From [Clostridium] symbiosum (lineage in GTDB: Bacteria > Bacillota > Clostridia > Lachnospirales > Lachnospiraceae), in the NCBI GenBank assembly GCA_036419695.1, contig CP143946.1:2226001-2290000 (forward strand): a stretch of 64,000 nt of DNA. Direction: 5' to 3'. The notes beneath the pieces are model-generated. The model worked only from the letters and a program-made list of their open reading frames with translations, was not told the DNA's origin and searched no databases. Of the stretch, positions 41,738 through 50,179 are shown piece by piece (the first letter of the stretch is position 1; the number at the start of each line of letters is the position of its first letter). The position numbers and the translations under genes are program-made.

Positions 41738-42637
41738 ATGAAGGGGATTATTCTTGCCGGAGGCTCCGGCACCCGCCTTTATCCGTTGACGAAAGTAACT
41801 TCCAAACAACTGCTTCCTATTTATGACAAACCGATGATTTATTATCCCTTGTCGGTACTGATGGAAGCGGGGATCCGGGATATTCTGATTATTTCCACAC
41901 CGCAGGATACGCCCCGTTTTCAGGAATTGTTGGGAGAGGGAAAAGCCTTTGGCGTGAATCTGGACTACGCTGTTCAGGCGTCACCGGATGGCCTGGCTCA
42001 GGCCTTTCTGATTGGAGCGGATTTTATAGGAACTGATTCGGTAGCAATGGTGCTGGGAGATAACATTTTTGCTGGCCATGGATTGAAAAAGCGTTTGAAA
42101 AAAGCGGTCCGCAATGCATCAGAGGGAAAAGGGGCAACGGTATTTGGCTATTATGTGGATGATCCGGAGCGGTTCGGTATCGTTGAGTTCGATCAAACCG
42201 GTAAAGCAGTTTCGATTGAAGAAAAACCGGAGCACCCTAAAAGCAACTACTGTGTTACAGGACTTTATTTTTATGATAACAGAGTAGTGGACTATGCGAG
42301 ACAACTTAAGCCGAGCGCGAGGGGAGAATTGGAAATAACTGATTTGAACCGGATTTATTTGGAGGCGGAGCTTTTGAACGTGGAACTGCTGGGCCAGGGA
42401 TTTACCTGGCTGGATACAGGCACGCATGAAAGTCTTATAGATGCAACCAACTTTGTAAAAACAGTGGAAAGTCATCAGCACCGGAAAATTGCCTGCCTTG
42501 AAGAGATCGCCTATCTGAATGGCTGGATCTCCAGAGACGATGTGTGGTCCGTTTACGAGAGCATGAAAAAGAATCAGTACGGTCAATATCTGAAAGATGT
42601 CCTGGATGGCAAATATATCGATGTTCTTTATGAATGA
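41738..42637 (+). CDS. rfbA: Glucose-1-phosphate thymidylyltransferase
   Basis: A 299-residue enzyme that makes dTDP-glucose from glucose-1-phosphate and dTTP. The N-terminal signature LAGGSGTRLYPLTKVTSKQLLPIYDKPMIYYPL is diagnostic, with GDNIF, EEKPEHPKSNY and WLDTGTHESL further on. It is followed by rfbB, but there is no rfbC or rfbD, so the pathway branches to an amino-dideoxyhexose instead of rhamnose. Confidence 0.95.
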   Translation: MKGIILAGGSGTRLYPLTKVTSKQLLPIYDKPMIYYPLSVLMEAGIRDILIISTPQDTPRFQELLGEGKAFGVNLDYAVQASPDGLAQAFLIGADFIGTDSVAMVLGDNIFAGHGLKKRLKKAVRNASEGKGATVFGYYVDDPERFGIVEFDQTGKAVSIEEKPEHPKSNYCVTGLYFYDNRVVDYARQLKPSARGELEITDLNRIYLEAELLNVELLGQGFTWLDTGTHESLIDATNFVKTVESHQHRKIACLEEIAYLNGWISRDDVWSVYESMKKNQYGQYLKDVLDGKYIDVLYE

Positions 42638-42710
42638 AAAATGTATGAAAGACATTTACGTCGGTTGAACATAGGGAGAATTTTTACAAAGGAAGAAGAG
42701 GGAAGAGAGT

Positions 42711-43730
42711 ATGAAAATCATTGTGACCGGCGGAGCTGGTTTTATTGGAAGCAATTTTATCTACCATATGCTTAATACGCATCCTGACTATCAGATTGTC
42801 TGCATGGATTGTCTGACCTATGCAGGAAATTTATCCACATTGGAAGAAGCACTGAAAAATTCAAATTTTCATTTTTATAAGACAAATATCTGTGACAGAA
42901 ATGCAGTTTATAACGTGTTTGAAACGGAACATCCGGATATGGTTGTCAATTTTGCTGCTGAAAGCCATGTGGACCGGTCAATTGAAGAGCCTGAGGTTTT
43001 CCTGGACACCAATATAAAAGGAACGGCTGTTTTAATGGATGCCTGCCGTAAGTTTGGTATGGTGCGCTACCATCAGGTTTCTACCGATGAGGTTTACGGT
43101 GATTTACCTCTGGATCAGCCTGAGTTGTTCTTTACTGAAAGCACTCCGATTCATACCAGTTCCCCATACAGTGCCTCTAAGGCCGGAGCAGACCTGCTGG
43201 TTCAGGCATATCACCGCACATTTGGACTGCCAGTGACCATCAGCCGTTGTTCCAACAATTACGGTCCCTTTCATTTCCCGGAAAAACTAATACCACTGAT
43301 GATTGTAAATGCGCTGGCTGATAAACCGCTTCCGGTATATGGCAAAGGGCTGAATGTCCGCGACTGGCTGTATGTGGAAGATCACTGCAAGGCTATTGAT
43401 TTAATCCTTCATAAGGGGAGAATCGGCGAGGTATATAACATAGGCGGACACAATGAAATGAGAAATATCGATATTGTTAAAATGATTTGCCAGGCACTTG
43501 GCAAACCGGAGAGTCTGATTACTTATGTGACCGACCGAAAAGGCCATGATATGCGGTATGCGATCGATCCGGAGAAGATAAATAGCGAACTCGGCTGGTT
43601 TCCGGAAACAAAGTTTGCAGACGGTATTCAGAAAACGATTCGGTGGTATCTGGACAACCGTGAGTGGTGGCAATGCATCATTACCGGTGAATATCAGAAT
43701 TATTATGAAAAAATGTATCGTGATAGATAG
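42711..43730 (+). CDS. rfbB: dTDP-glucose 4,6-dehydratase
   Basis: A 339-residue extended SDR. NAD-binding GGAGFIGSNFIYHML, the active-site STDEVYGDL with the catalytic Asp, and YSASK (Tyr/Lys pair) are present. It converts dTDP-glucose to dTDP-4-keto-6-deoxyglucose, the substrate for the aminotransferase encoded next. Confidence 0.95.
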   Translation: MKIIVTGGAGFIGSNFIYHMLNTHPDYQIVCMDCLTYAGNLSTLEEALKNSNFHFYKTNICDRNAVYNVFETEHPDMVVNFAAESHVDRSIEEPEVFLDTNIKGTAVLMDACRKFGMVRYHQVSTDEVYGDLPLDQPELFFTESTPIHTSSPYSASKAGADLLVQAYHRTFGLPVTISRCSNNYGPFHFPEKLIPLMIVNALADKPLPVYGKGLNVRDWLYVEDHCKAIDLILHKGRIGEVYNIGGHNEMRNIDIVKMICQALGKPESLITYVTDRKGHDMRYAIDPEKINSELGWFPETKFADGIQKTIRWYLDNREWWQCIITGEYQNYYEKMYRDR

Positions 43731-43778
43731 AATACCAGCGGGAACCGCTGCCAAGGGAAAAGTCAGGAGGATATACAA

Positions 43779-44882
43779 ATGAGTATTTTAGTTACGAGAT
43801 CTTCAATGCCGGAATTAGATGAATTTGTTGAGGAAATCAGACCCATATTCGACAGTCACTGGTTAACTAATATGGGACCCGTTTATAAAAGATTTCAGCA
43901 TCAGCTGAAACAGTATTTATCGGTTCCAGAGTTATCTCTCTTTGTAAACGGCCATATGGCGCTTGAAATTGCAATTCAGGCATTAAAACTCACAGGTGAG
44001 GTGATTACTACCCCATATACATTTGTTTCGACGACTCATGCAATAGTGAGAAACGGGCTGAAGCCGGTGTTTTGTGATATCAAGCCGGATGATTACACGA
44101 TGGATCCGGAGAAAATTGAAGAGTTGATCACTGATAAAACTTCGGCGATTATCCCGGTGCATGTTTATGGGAATATCTGTGATGTGGAGGCGATCGAGAA
44201 AATTGCAAAAAAGCATAATTTGAAAGTGATTTATGATGCGGCACATGCGTTTGGCGTTACATATAAAGGTGTTGGAGTCGGTAATTTTGGCGATGCGTCT
44301 ATGTTCAGCTTTCACGCGACAAAGGTCTTCCACACGATTGAGGGAGGAGCGATTGCCTTCACAGATGAAAATTTGAAAAACCCGTTGCATTGTCTGAAGA
44401 ATTTTGGCATTACTGCCGAGGATATTATTGAGGAAGTAGGAGGAAATGCAAAGCTGGATGAATTCCGTGCCGCAATGGGAATCTGCAATCTGCGCCATGT
44501 CGATAAGGAAATTGAGAAAAGGAAGATGGTATACGAGCGTTATGTCGGCCATCTGAATGGAATAGACGGACTTACGTTAATTAGGTACAACAAAGACATC
44601 AAACCAAATTATTCCTATTTTCCGCTTTACATTGACGAAGATAAATTCGGTAAAAATCGTGAAGCGGTTTATAAAAGACTGTGTGAAAATGATGTTTTCT
44701 CCAGACGCTATTTTTATCCGGCCACGAACGATCTGGACTCATATAAAGGTAAATTTGCCCATGGAGAGACACCGGTATCAGAGAGGGTTTCCAAAAATAT
44801 CCTGACGTTGCCTATGTATGCGGAACTGGCAATGGAGGATGTCGATCGGATTTGTGATTTGATTTTATCGTTGAGACAGTGA
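43779..44882 (+). CDS. DegT/DnrJ-type sugar aminotransferase (dTDP-4-amino-4,6-dideoxyhexose forming)
   Basis: A 367-residue PLP enzyme. The internal aldimine Lys is in SFHATKVFHTIEGG, the PLP phosphate and ring contacts are in VYDAAHAFG-type sequence (IYDAAHAFG) and VNGHMALEIAI. It would aminate dTDP-4-keto-6-deoxyglucose at C4, giving dTDP-viosamine or dTDP-Fuc4N. The WecF-like transferase at the end of this locus favours the galacto (Fuc4N) product. AGGAGG is well placed before the ATG. Confidence 0.87.
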   Translation: MSILVTRSSMPELDEFVEEIRPIFDSHWLTNMGPVYKRFQHQLKQYLSVPELSLFVNGHMALEIAIQALKLTGEVITTPYTFVSTTHAIVRNGLKPVFCDIKPDDYTMDPEKIEELITDKTSAIIPVHVYGNICDVEAIEKIAKKHNLKVIYDAAHAFGVTYKGVGVGNFGDASMFSFHATKVFHTIEGGAIAFTDENLKNPLHCLKNFGITAEDIIEEVGGNAKLDEFRAAMGICNLRHVDKEIEKRKMVYERYVGHLNGIDGLTLIRYNKDIKPNYSYFPLYIDEDKFGKNREAVYKRLCENDVFSRRYFYPATNDLDSYKGKFAHGETPVSERVSKNILTLPMYAELAMEDVDRICDLILSLRQ

Positions 44883-44929
44883 CGAATTTAAACTGTCTGA
44901 AAAAGGATTACGGTAAGAGGGGGCAGAAA

Positions 44930-45670
44930 ATGGGACATTTAAAACAAACTCCACATTATTTCGGAGAATTGAACGAAAATTTTATCAGCCCTTTCGCGGC
45001 GGGGGAATTAACAATAAAGCAAACATTCTATGTTAAATATGTAAAGCGGCTGATCGATATTGTATTCTCGCTGACTGCAATACTACTTACTTTTCCGGTG
45101 AATCTTTTGATAGCGGTAGCCACTTTTGCGGATGTGGGAAGACCCATTTTTTTCGTTCACGAAAGGCCTGGACTGGGAGAAAAGCCCTTTAAAATGGTCA
45201 AATTCCGAAATATGACTAACGAGACAGACGAAAATAATGAACTGCTGCCCGCATCGGAGCGTATCACCAAGCTGGGGAAATTTCTAAGAAAGACCTCACT
45301 TGATGAGCTCCTGCAATTCTGGCTCATCTTAGATGGTAAGATGTCAATCATCGGTCCAAGGCCTTTATTGATGAAATATCTTCCAAGGTATTCAAAACGT
45401 CAGCATCTGCGACACGCGGTCCGTCCAGGGTTGGAATGTCCCCTTCCTGATTATCGAAAAGAGAATATAACCTGGGAGGAACGTCTGGAGAACGATGTTT
45501 GGTATGTTGAGAATATCAGCTTTAAAACAGACTGTATCATGATTTTTAGACTCATTAGACTTGTTTTTAATAAGAAAAGAGCAGGAATTAGAAGCGAAAA
45601 AATCGACGGAGAATTTACGGGAGAAGAGAATTTACAGAACTCTAAAAATAGGGATGATCAAATTGCATAA
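44930..45670 (+). CDS. PglC-like initiating sugar-1-phosphate transferase, locus 2
   Basis: A ~246-residue small phosphoglycosyl transferase with one membrane segment (RLIDIVFSLTAILLTFPVNLLIAV) and the catalytic domain: VHERPGLGEKPFKMVKFRNMT, then KLGKFLRKTSLDELLQFWLILDGKMSIIGPRPLL. The start at 44930 follows a G-rich ribosome binding site; the frame overlaps the previous gene if the upstream start at 44879 is used. It starts repeat-unit assembly in locus 2, replacing the longer CpsE-type enzyme of loci 1 and 3. Confidence 0.9.
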   Translation: MGHLKQTPHYFGELNENFISPFAAGELTIKQTFYVKYVKRLIDIVFSLTAILLTFPVNLLIAVATFADVGRPIFFVHERPGLGEKPFKMVKFRNMTNETDENNELLPASERITKLGKFLRKTSLDELLQFWLILDGKMSIIGPRPLLMKYLPRYSKRQHLRHAVRPGLECPLPDYRKENITWEERLENDVWYVENISFKTDCIMIFRLIRLVFNKKRAGIRSEKIDGEFTGEENLQNSKNRDDQIA

Positions 45671-45694
45671 AAACTGGATATGAAGGATTGAGAT

Positions 45695-46336
45695 ATGAAA
45701 AAAATAGTTTTATTTGGGGCCGGAGGTTTCGCGAGAGAAACAGCCTATCTGATAGAAAGGATTAACCATGTTAAGCCAACCTATGAACTGCTGGGATTTA
45801 TCGTCGATGATGCCTATTATAGAGATGGACTAAAAATTAATGGTTATCCGGTCCTGGGAACCAGGCAGTGGCTTTTTGCCTATAAAGACAAGGTAGTCTG
45901 CACCTGTGCGATTGGTGAACCAGGCCCTAGAGAGGCCATTCAGGAAGAACTGGAGCAAAAAGGAATTCAATTTGAAACCTTGATCTCTCCGGATGTAGAG
46001 CTGCATGATACGGTGGAAATCGGAAATGGCTCAGTCATTGCCCATGGCGTTATGATGACCGTGAATATAAAAATTGGAAAAGGGGTGGTGATTAACGGAT
46101 GCACAACCCTTGGACACGATGCTGAGGTTGGTGATTACGCATGTGTGATGGGTGGCTGCGGACTGGCAGGTTATGTAAAGATCGGACGGAGGGTGAAAAT
46201 AGGAGGCCATGCATTCATTGTGCCTCATATCTCAGTAGGAGATGACGCGGTTATAGGGGCTGGAAGCGCGGTATTTGCCAAGGTAAGAAGCGGAAGACGG
46301 GTACTGGGGAATCCGGCAAAGCGATTTGAAGTTTAA
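45695..46336 (+). CDS. PglD/NeuD-type sugar N-acyltransferase
   Basis: A 213-residue protein with an N-terminal Rossmann-like sugar-binding domain (KKIVLFGAGGFARETAYLI) and a C-terminal left-handed beta-helix of hexapeptide repeats (GNGSVIAHGVMMTVNIKIGKGVVIN, TLGHDAEVGDYACVM). PglD acylates the 4-amino group of UDP-4-amino-dideoxy sugars with acetyl-CoA. Here the acyl donor is probably a hydroxyacyl-ACP or -CoA made by the following genes (inference from context). Confidence 0.87.
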   Translation: MKKIVLFGAGGFARETAYLIERINHVKPTYELLGFIVDDAYYRDGLKINGYPVLGTRQWLFAYKDKVVCTCAIGEPGPREAIQEELEQKGIQFETLISPDVELHDTVEIGNGSVIAHGVMMTVNIKIGKGVVINGCTTLGHDAEVGDYACVMGGCGLAGYVKIGRRVKIGGHAFIVPHISVGDDAVIGAGSAVFAKVRSGRRVLGNPAKRFEV

Positions 46337-46347
46337 GGGGGATTTGT

Positions 46348-46977
46348 ATGGAAATTCAACGGTTCGAGTCGGATATGATGGCATCCAACATGTATCTGCT
46401 GTCGGAACACGGACACAAGATCGTAATTGACCCCTGCCGTGATACGGATCCAGGTGTAAATTCAAAGGTCGATGCTTTGATACTTACCCATGAACACTAT
46501 GACCATATTTCCGGTGTTAACGCGTGGAAAGAAGCATACGGCGCCCCTGTAATTTGCAGCAGGCCATGTGCTGTTAACATTGCGACTTCCAGAAAAAACA
46601 TGAGCCGGTATTTTGAGGCATTCAGCCAGATGCAGACCTATGCCAGACAGGATGAACACGTTTCCATAGAGAAAAATTATCATTGCACTGCGGAATTTAC
46701 ATTTGACGATTATTTACGCTTTTACTGGTTTGACAATCTTTTAGAAATTTTTGCGCTGCCTGGACATTCGGATGGGAGTATCGGTATTTTGGTGAACAAA
46801 AACCATTTCTTTTCCGGGGATAGTCTGTTTATGGAGCATGAGGTGGAGTTGGGATTTCCGGGAGGAAGCCGCGAGAAGTGGGAACATGTTTCCAGAGGAC
46901 GCATCACGGCCTTGCCGGAAGGTATTACGGTTTATCCCGGGCATTATGATGAGTTTGTACTAAGGAGGAAGAAATAA
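46348..46977 (+). CDS. Metallo-beta-lactamase-fold hydrolase
   Basis: A 209-residue MBL-fold enzyme with all metal motifs: THEHYDH (HxHxDH), GHSDGS, SGDSLF and the final His in YPGHYD. Such enzymes act as thioesterases or glyoxalase II-like hydrolases. It is embedded between the acyltransferase and the KAS III gene, which suggests it hydrolyses or proofreads an acyl thioester in the same pathway. The specific substrate is unknown. Confidence 0.8.
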   Translation: MEIQRFESDMMASNMYLLSEHGHKIVIDPCRDTDPGVNSKVDALILTHEHYDHISGVNAWKEAYGAPVICSRPCAVNIATSRKNMSRYFEAFSQMQTYARQDEHVSIEKNYHCTAEFTFDDYLRFYWFDNLLEIFALPGHSDGSIGILVNKNHFFSGDSLFMEHEVELGFPGGSREKWEHVSRGRITALPEGITVYPGHYDEFVLRRKK

Positions 46978-46978
46978 A

Positions 46979-48067
46979 ATGTCTTATTTTGAGATTAATG
47001 ACATAAAGATCGAAGCAGTTTCTTGCGCAGTACCGGATAACAGGGTTACGGTTCAAAGTTTCGAGTCTGTTTTCGGTATGGAGGCCTGTAAAAAATTCAC
47101 CGAAAGTACTGGGATACGGGAAATGTACAAGGCACTGCCGGAACAGACAGCAGGCGATTTGGCTTATGCCGCCGCTGAAAATATGTTTGAGAAAATTGAA
47201 ACAGATCGAAACAAAATAGGAGCGCTTGTATTTGTTACGCAGTCTCCAGATTATCGGAGGCCTGCAACAGCCTGTGTTTTACAGAAGCGGCTCGGTCTGC
47301 CTCGGGGTTGTGCCGCCATGGATATTGGCCTTGGCTGTTCCGGGTTTATCTATGGGCTTCAGACTGCTGCATCGCTTATGGCAACATCAGATATGGAGTA
47401 TGCATTGATATTGGTAGGGGAAACAGCGTCAAAACTTGTAAATCCACTTGATAAATCAATTGTAATGATGTATGGAGATGCCGGTGCGGCGATACTTCTT
47501 AAGCGGGAAGAGGGAGTCAAACTGAAAACCTTACTGAAGAGCGACGGTAACAGGTTCCAATCAATTGTACTTCCGGCTGGAGGGTTCCGTGATATGAATC
47601 CGTCCCATGATACTTTTGTGTGCAGCGACGGCATTGAAAGATCGCTCTACGACATCTTTATGGATGGGACATCTGTATTTTCCTTTTCTATTAACGATAT
47701 TCCGGAGACCGTGAAAGAATATCTCAGCCTGACTGAAACAGAAATTGGAGATTACGATTATTTGGCCTTTCACCAGGCCAACCAGTTTATCTTAAAGCAG
47801 ATAACACGCAGGTTGAAAGCACCGAAAGAAAAAGTTCTGATTTCACTGGATCGTTTCGGGAATACGGGAGGTATGTCGATACCGTTAACACTGTGTGATC
47901 ATTTTGGAAGTGAAGAAGATGGGAAAAAGAAAATTCTAATGAGTGGATTTGGTATCGGACTGTCCTGGGGAGTAACTTCCGCGGTATTGGATACAAATAA
48001 TATTTTTCCTGTAATCCGTACGAAAGATTATTATGCGGAGGGTAAATTCGAACCGGGAAAATATTAA
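46979..48067 (+). CDS. 3-oxoacyl-ACP synthase III-like (KAS III/FabH family)
   Basis: A 362-residue thiolase-fold condensing enzyme with the Cys-His-Asn triad: Cys in DIGLGCSGFIYGL, His in AFHQANQFIL, Asn in RFGNTGGMSIPL. It would condense a short acyl-CoA with a malonyl-ACP. It follows the MBL gene by one base and precedes an SDR and acyl carrier proteins, forming a dedicated acyl-building set. A sugar-locus KAS III of this kind is known for making 3-hydroxybutanoyl groups on viosamine-type sugars. Confidence 0.87.
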   Translation: MSYFEINDIKIEAVSCAVPDNRVTVQSFESVFGMEACKKFTESTGIREMYKALPEQTAGDLAYAAAENMFEKIETDRNKIGALVFVTQSPDYRRPATACVLQKRLGLPRGCAAMDIGLGCSGFIYGLQTAASLMATSDMEYALILVGETASKLVNPLDKSIVMMYGDAGAAILLKREEGVKLKTLLKSDGNRFQSIVLPAGGFRDMNPSHDTFVCSDGIERSLYDIFMDGTSVFSFSINDIPETVKEYLSLTETEIGDYDYLAFHQANQFILKQITRRLKAPKEKVLISLDRFGNTGGMSIPLTLCDHFGSEEDGKKKILMSGFGIGLSWGVTSAVLDTNNIFPVIRTKDYYAEGKFEPGKY

Positions 48068-48083
48068 GACAGGAGATAGAGCA

Positions 48084-48848
48084 ATGAATCAATTCGTTGA
48101 TTTAACCGGTAGGAAGATCCTGATAACAGGTGCATCCTCCGGCATTGGAAAGCAGACGGCCATGACACTTAATGGACTGGGTGCAGATGTAATTCTGGTT
48201 GCAAGAAGAGAGGAAAGGCTGAATGCGGTTCTTAGTGAGCTGGAAGGCGAAAATAACGCTTATTATGTCTCGGACTTGAGCGAAGTGAACAGGATAGAAC
48301 ATTTGTTTAAGCAAATTGCAGAGGAACAGGGAAAGTTGGATGGGATGGTTTACGCAGCAGGAATTGCAATCTATACACCGTTGAAGTTGTTTAAACCTGA
48401 TAAAATTCAAGAAGTTTTCAATATCAATTATTTTGGTTTTATAGAATCGGTCCGTCAAATTTGCAAAAAAGGAAGATACAATGAGGGAATGCGGATTGTC
48501 GGAGTATCTTCTGTTGCGTCTATGCGTGGTGACAAAGCGCGCCTGGCCTATTCAGGTTCTAAAGCCGCTATGGATGCCTCTGTCCGTTGTATTGCCACGG
48601 AGGTATATGATAAAGGGATTTGTATTAATACTGTAGCACCAGCGATGACGGAAACAGAGATGTACCTTGAATTTATGAAAACGAACGGAATGAGCAGTCC
48701 TAAAAACAGAGGAACTCTAGAACGCCAGTATATGGGGGTTGGAAAACCGGAAGATATAGCAAATGCAATTGCGTTTTTAATCAGTCCCGCAGCCCGTTTT
48801 ATCACAGGTATTACATTGCCGGTTGACGGTGGGATGACTACGTCCTGA
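48084..48848 (+). CDS. Short-chain dehydrogenase/reductase (FabG-like), first copy
   Basis: A 254-residue SDR: cofactor loop TGASSGIGKQ, NNAG-equivalent VYAAG, catalytic Ser in GVSSVASM and YSGSK. The start at 48084 has AGGAG upstream; the frame is open from 48033 within the KAS III gene. It likely reduces the 3-oxoacyl product of the KAS III to the 3-hydroxyacyl form. NADPH preference is not certain from sequence. Confidence 0.85.
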   Translation: MNQFVDLTGRKILITGASSGIGKQTAMTLNGLGADVILVARREERLNAVLSELEGENNAYYVSDLSEVNRIEHLFKQIAEEQGKLDGMVYAAGIAIYTPLKLFKPDKIQEVFNINYFGFIESVRQICKKGRYNEGMRIVGVSSVASMRGDKARLAYSGSKAAMDASVRCIATEVYDKGICINTVAPAMTETEMYLEFMKTNGMSSPKNRGTLERQYMGVGKPEDIANAIAFLISPAARFITGITLPVDGGMTTS

Positions 48849-48916
48849 TGGCAGGCGCGGAGAAAACCAGCTGGCCGGTGAAATTAAAATAAAATATACG
48901 ACAGGAGGAAATGATG

Positions 48917-49135
48917 ATGAGTGAAAAAGAAAAATTAGCGCTGTTGGAAGAAACATTGGATTTAGATGAGGGAACCCTTACTCCGGAAATGAAATTAGCT
49001 GATATAGAGGAGTATGATTCGATGGCGAAACTGTCTTTAATTGTTATGATGGATGACGAATGTGGAGTAAAACTTACAGGCGATGTCGTGAAAAACTTTC
49101 AGACAGTCGCAGATATTCTAGATTATATGAAGTAA
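48917..49135 (+). CDS. Acyl carrier protein, first copy
   Basis: A ~72-residue acidic four-helix protein. The phosphopantetheine serine is in EEYDSMAKLSLI, near residue 36. Three ATG codons in a row follow AGGAGG; the third (48917) has the best spacing (8 bases). It would carry the growing acyl chain between the KAS III, SDR and acyltransferase. Confidence 0.82.
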   Translation: MSEKEKLALLEETLDLDEGTLTPEMKLADIEEYDSMAKLSLIVMMDDECGVKLTGDVVKNFQTVADILDYMK

Positions 49136-49157
49136 AACAGCTATGTGGAGGATAGGT

Positions 49158-49397
49158 ATGAATAACAGAGAACTTTATGATGATATATTTGCTAACGTAT
49201 TTACGGTAGATAAAAGCGAATTGGGAGAAGATTTCGTTTTTGGAAAAGTAGATAAATGGGATTCCGTTGCCCACCTGAATTTGATTTCAGAATTAGAAGA
49301 TACGTTTGATACGATGTTTGAGACAGAAGACATCCTTCATTATGGCTCTTATCTCAATGGTCTGGAAATTTTAAGGAAAAACGGCGTAGAAATCTGA
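49158..49397 (+). CDS. Acyl carrier protein, second copy
   Basis: A 79-residue acidic protein with the carrier motif KWDSVAHLNLI. The ATG at 49158 follows GGAGG at a normal distance. It differs clearly from the first carrier protein 20 bases upstream, so the two may have separate partners: one for the condensing step and one for activation by the AMP-forming enzyme. Confidence 0.82.
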   Translation: MNNRELYDDIFANVFTVDKSELGEDFVFGKVDKWDSVAHLNLISELEDTFDTMFETEDILHYGSYLNGLEILRKNGVEI

Positions 49398-49411
49398 GGA
49401 GGATTTAGTGA

Positions 49412-50164
49412 ATGGAAAAACTTCTCGAAGAAAAAATTTGCCTGATTACAGGTGCGGGAAGAGGGATTGGAAGGGCAATCGCAGAGCTGTTTGCCGAATT
49501 GGGAGCTACGGTGTATGCAAATGATTCAAGGGAAGGCTGTATGGATGACTGGATTCGGGAATTTGATGAAAATCTCCCGGGAAAGATACGCGCCGCTTAT
49601 TTTGACATAACAGATGAAGCGGCGGTGAAAACGGCAGTGATGCGGATAAAAAAAGAATGCGGCCGGATTGACGTTCTTATCAACAACGCCGGGGTGGAGT
49701 TTAACGAACTTATTGGCATGATCAGCAGGAAAAATATGGATATGATGTTCAATGTGAATGTGATTGGAACCATTAATATGCTGCAGACAGTCGGCAGAGT
49801 GATGTGGAGGCAGCCCGGAGGGGGAAGCATCGTGAATATTTCTTCTATGGTCGGAGTCCGGGGAAACCGCGGCCAGCTGGTATACTCGGCAACCAAAGGT
49901 GCAGTTATTTCACTGACTAAATCGGCAGCCAAAGAACTGGCTGAAAAGAAAATCAGGGTGAATGCCATAGCTCCTGGCCTTACCAGGACACCAATGATGG
50001 AACAGGCGGATCAGGACAAATTGGAAGCCAGAATTAAAAATGTTTGTATGGGGAGACTGGCTGAACCAAAAGACATAGCCCGGGCATGTGCTTTTTTTGC
50101 ATCTGACTTGTCGGAATATGTATCAGGACAAACGCTGGCTGTTGACGGCTGTACAATAATGTAA
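49412..50164 (+). CDS. Short-chain dehydrogenase/reductase (FabG-like), second copy
   Basis: A 250-residue SDR closer to canonical FabG: TGAGRGIGRAIAE, NNAGVEFNE, catalytic NISSMVGVRGN and YSATK, C-terminal SGQTLAVDG. AGGAGG precedes the ATG. It could reduce a 3-oxoacyl-ACP or act on the sugar; the presence of two divergent SDRs suggests two separate reductions. Confidence 0.87.
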   Translation: MEKLLEEKICLITGAGRGIGRAIAELFAELGATVYANDSREGCMDDWIREFDENLPGKIRAAYFDITDEAAVKTAVMRIKKECGRIDVLINNAGVEFNELIGMISRKNMDMMFNVNVIGTINMLQTVGRVMWRQPGGGSIVNISSMVGVRGNRGQLVYSATKGAVISLTKSAAKELAEKKIRVNAIAPGLTRTPMMEQADQDKLEARIKNVCMGRLAEPKDIARACAFFASDLSEYVSGQTLAVDGCTIM

Positions 50165-50179
50165 AGGTGGAGGTTTACT

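Noticed and set aside
41738..43730. dTDP-rhamnose pathway for locus 2
   Set aside because: Only rfbA and rfbB are present; rfbC and rfbD are missing and an aminotransferase follows.
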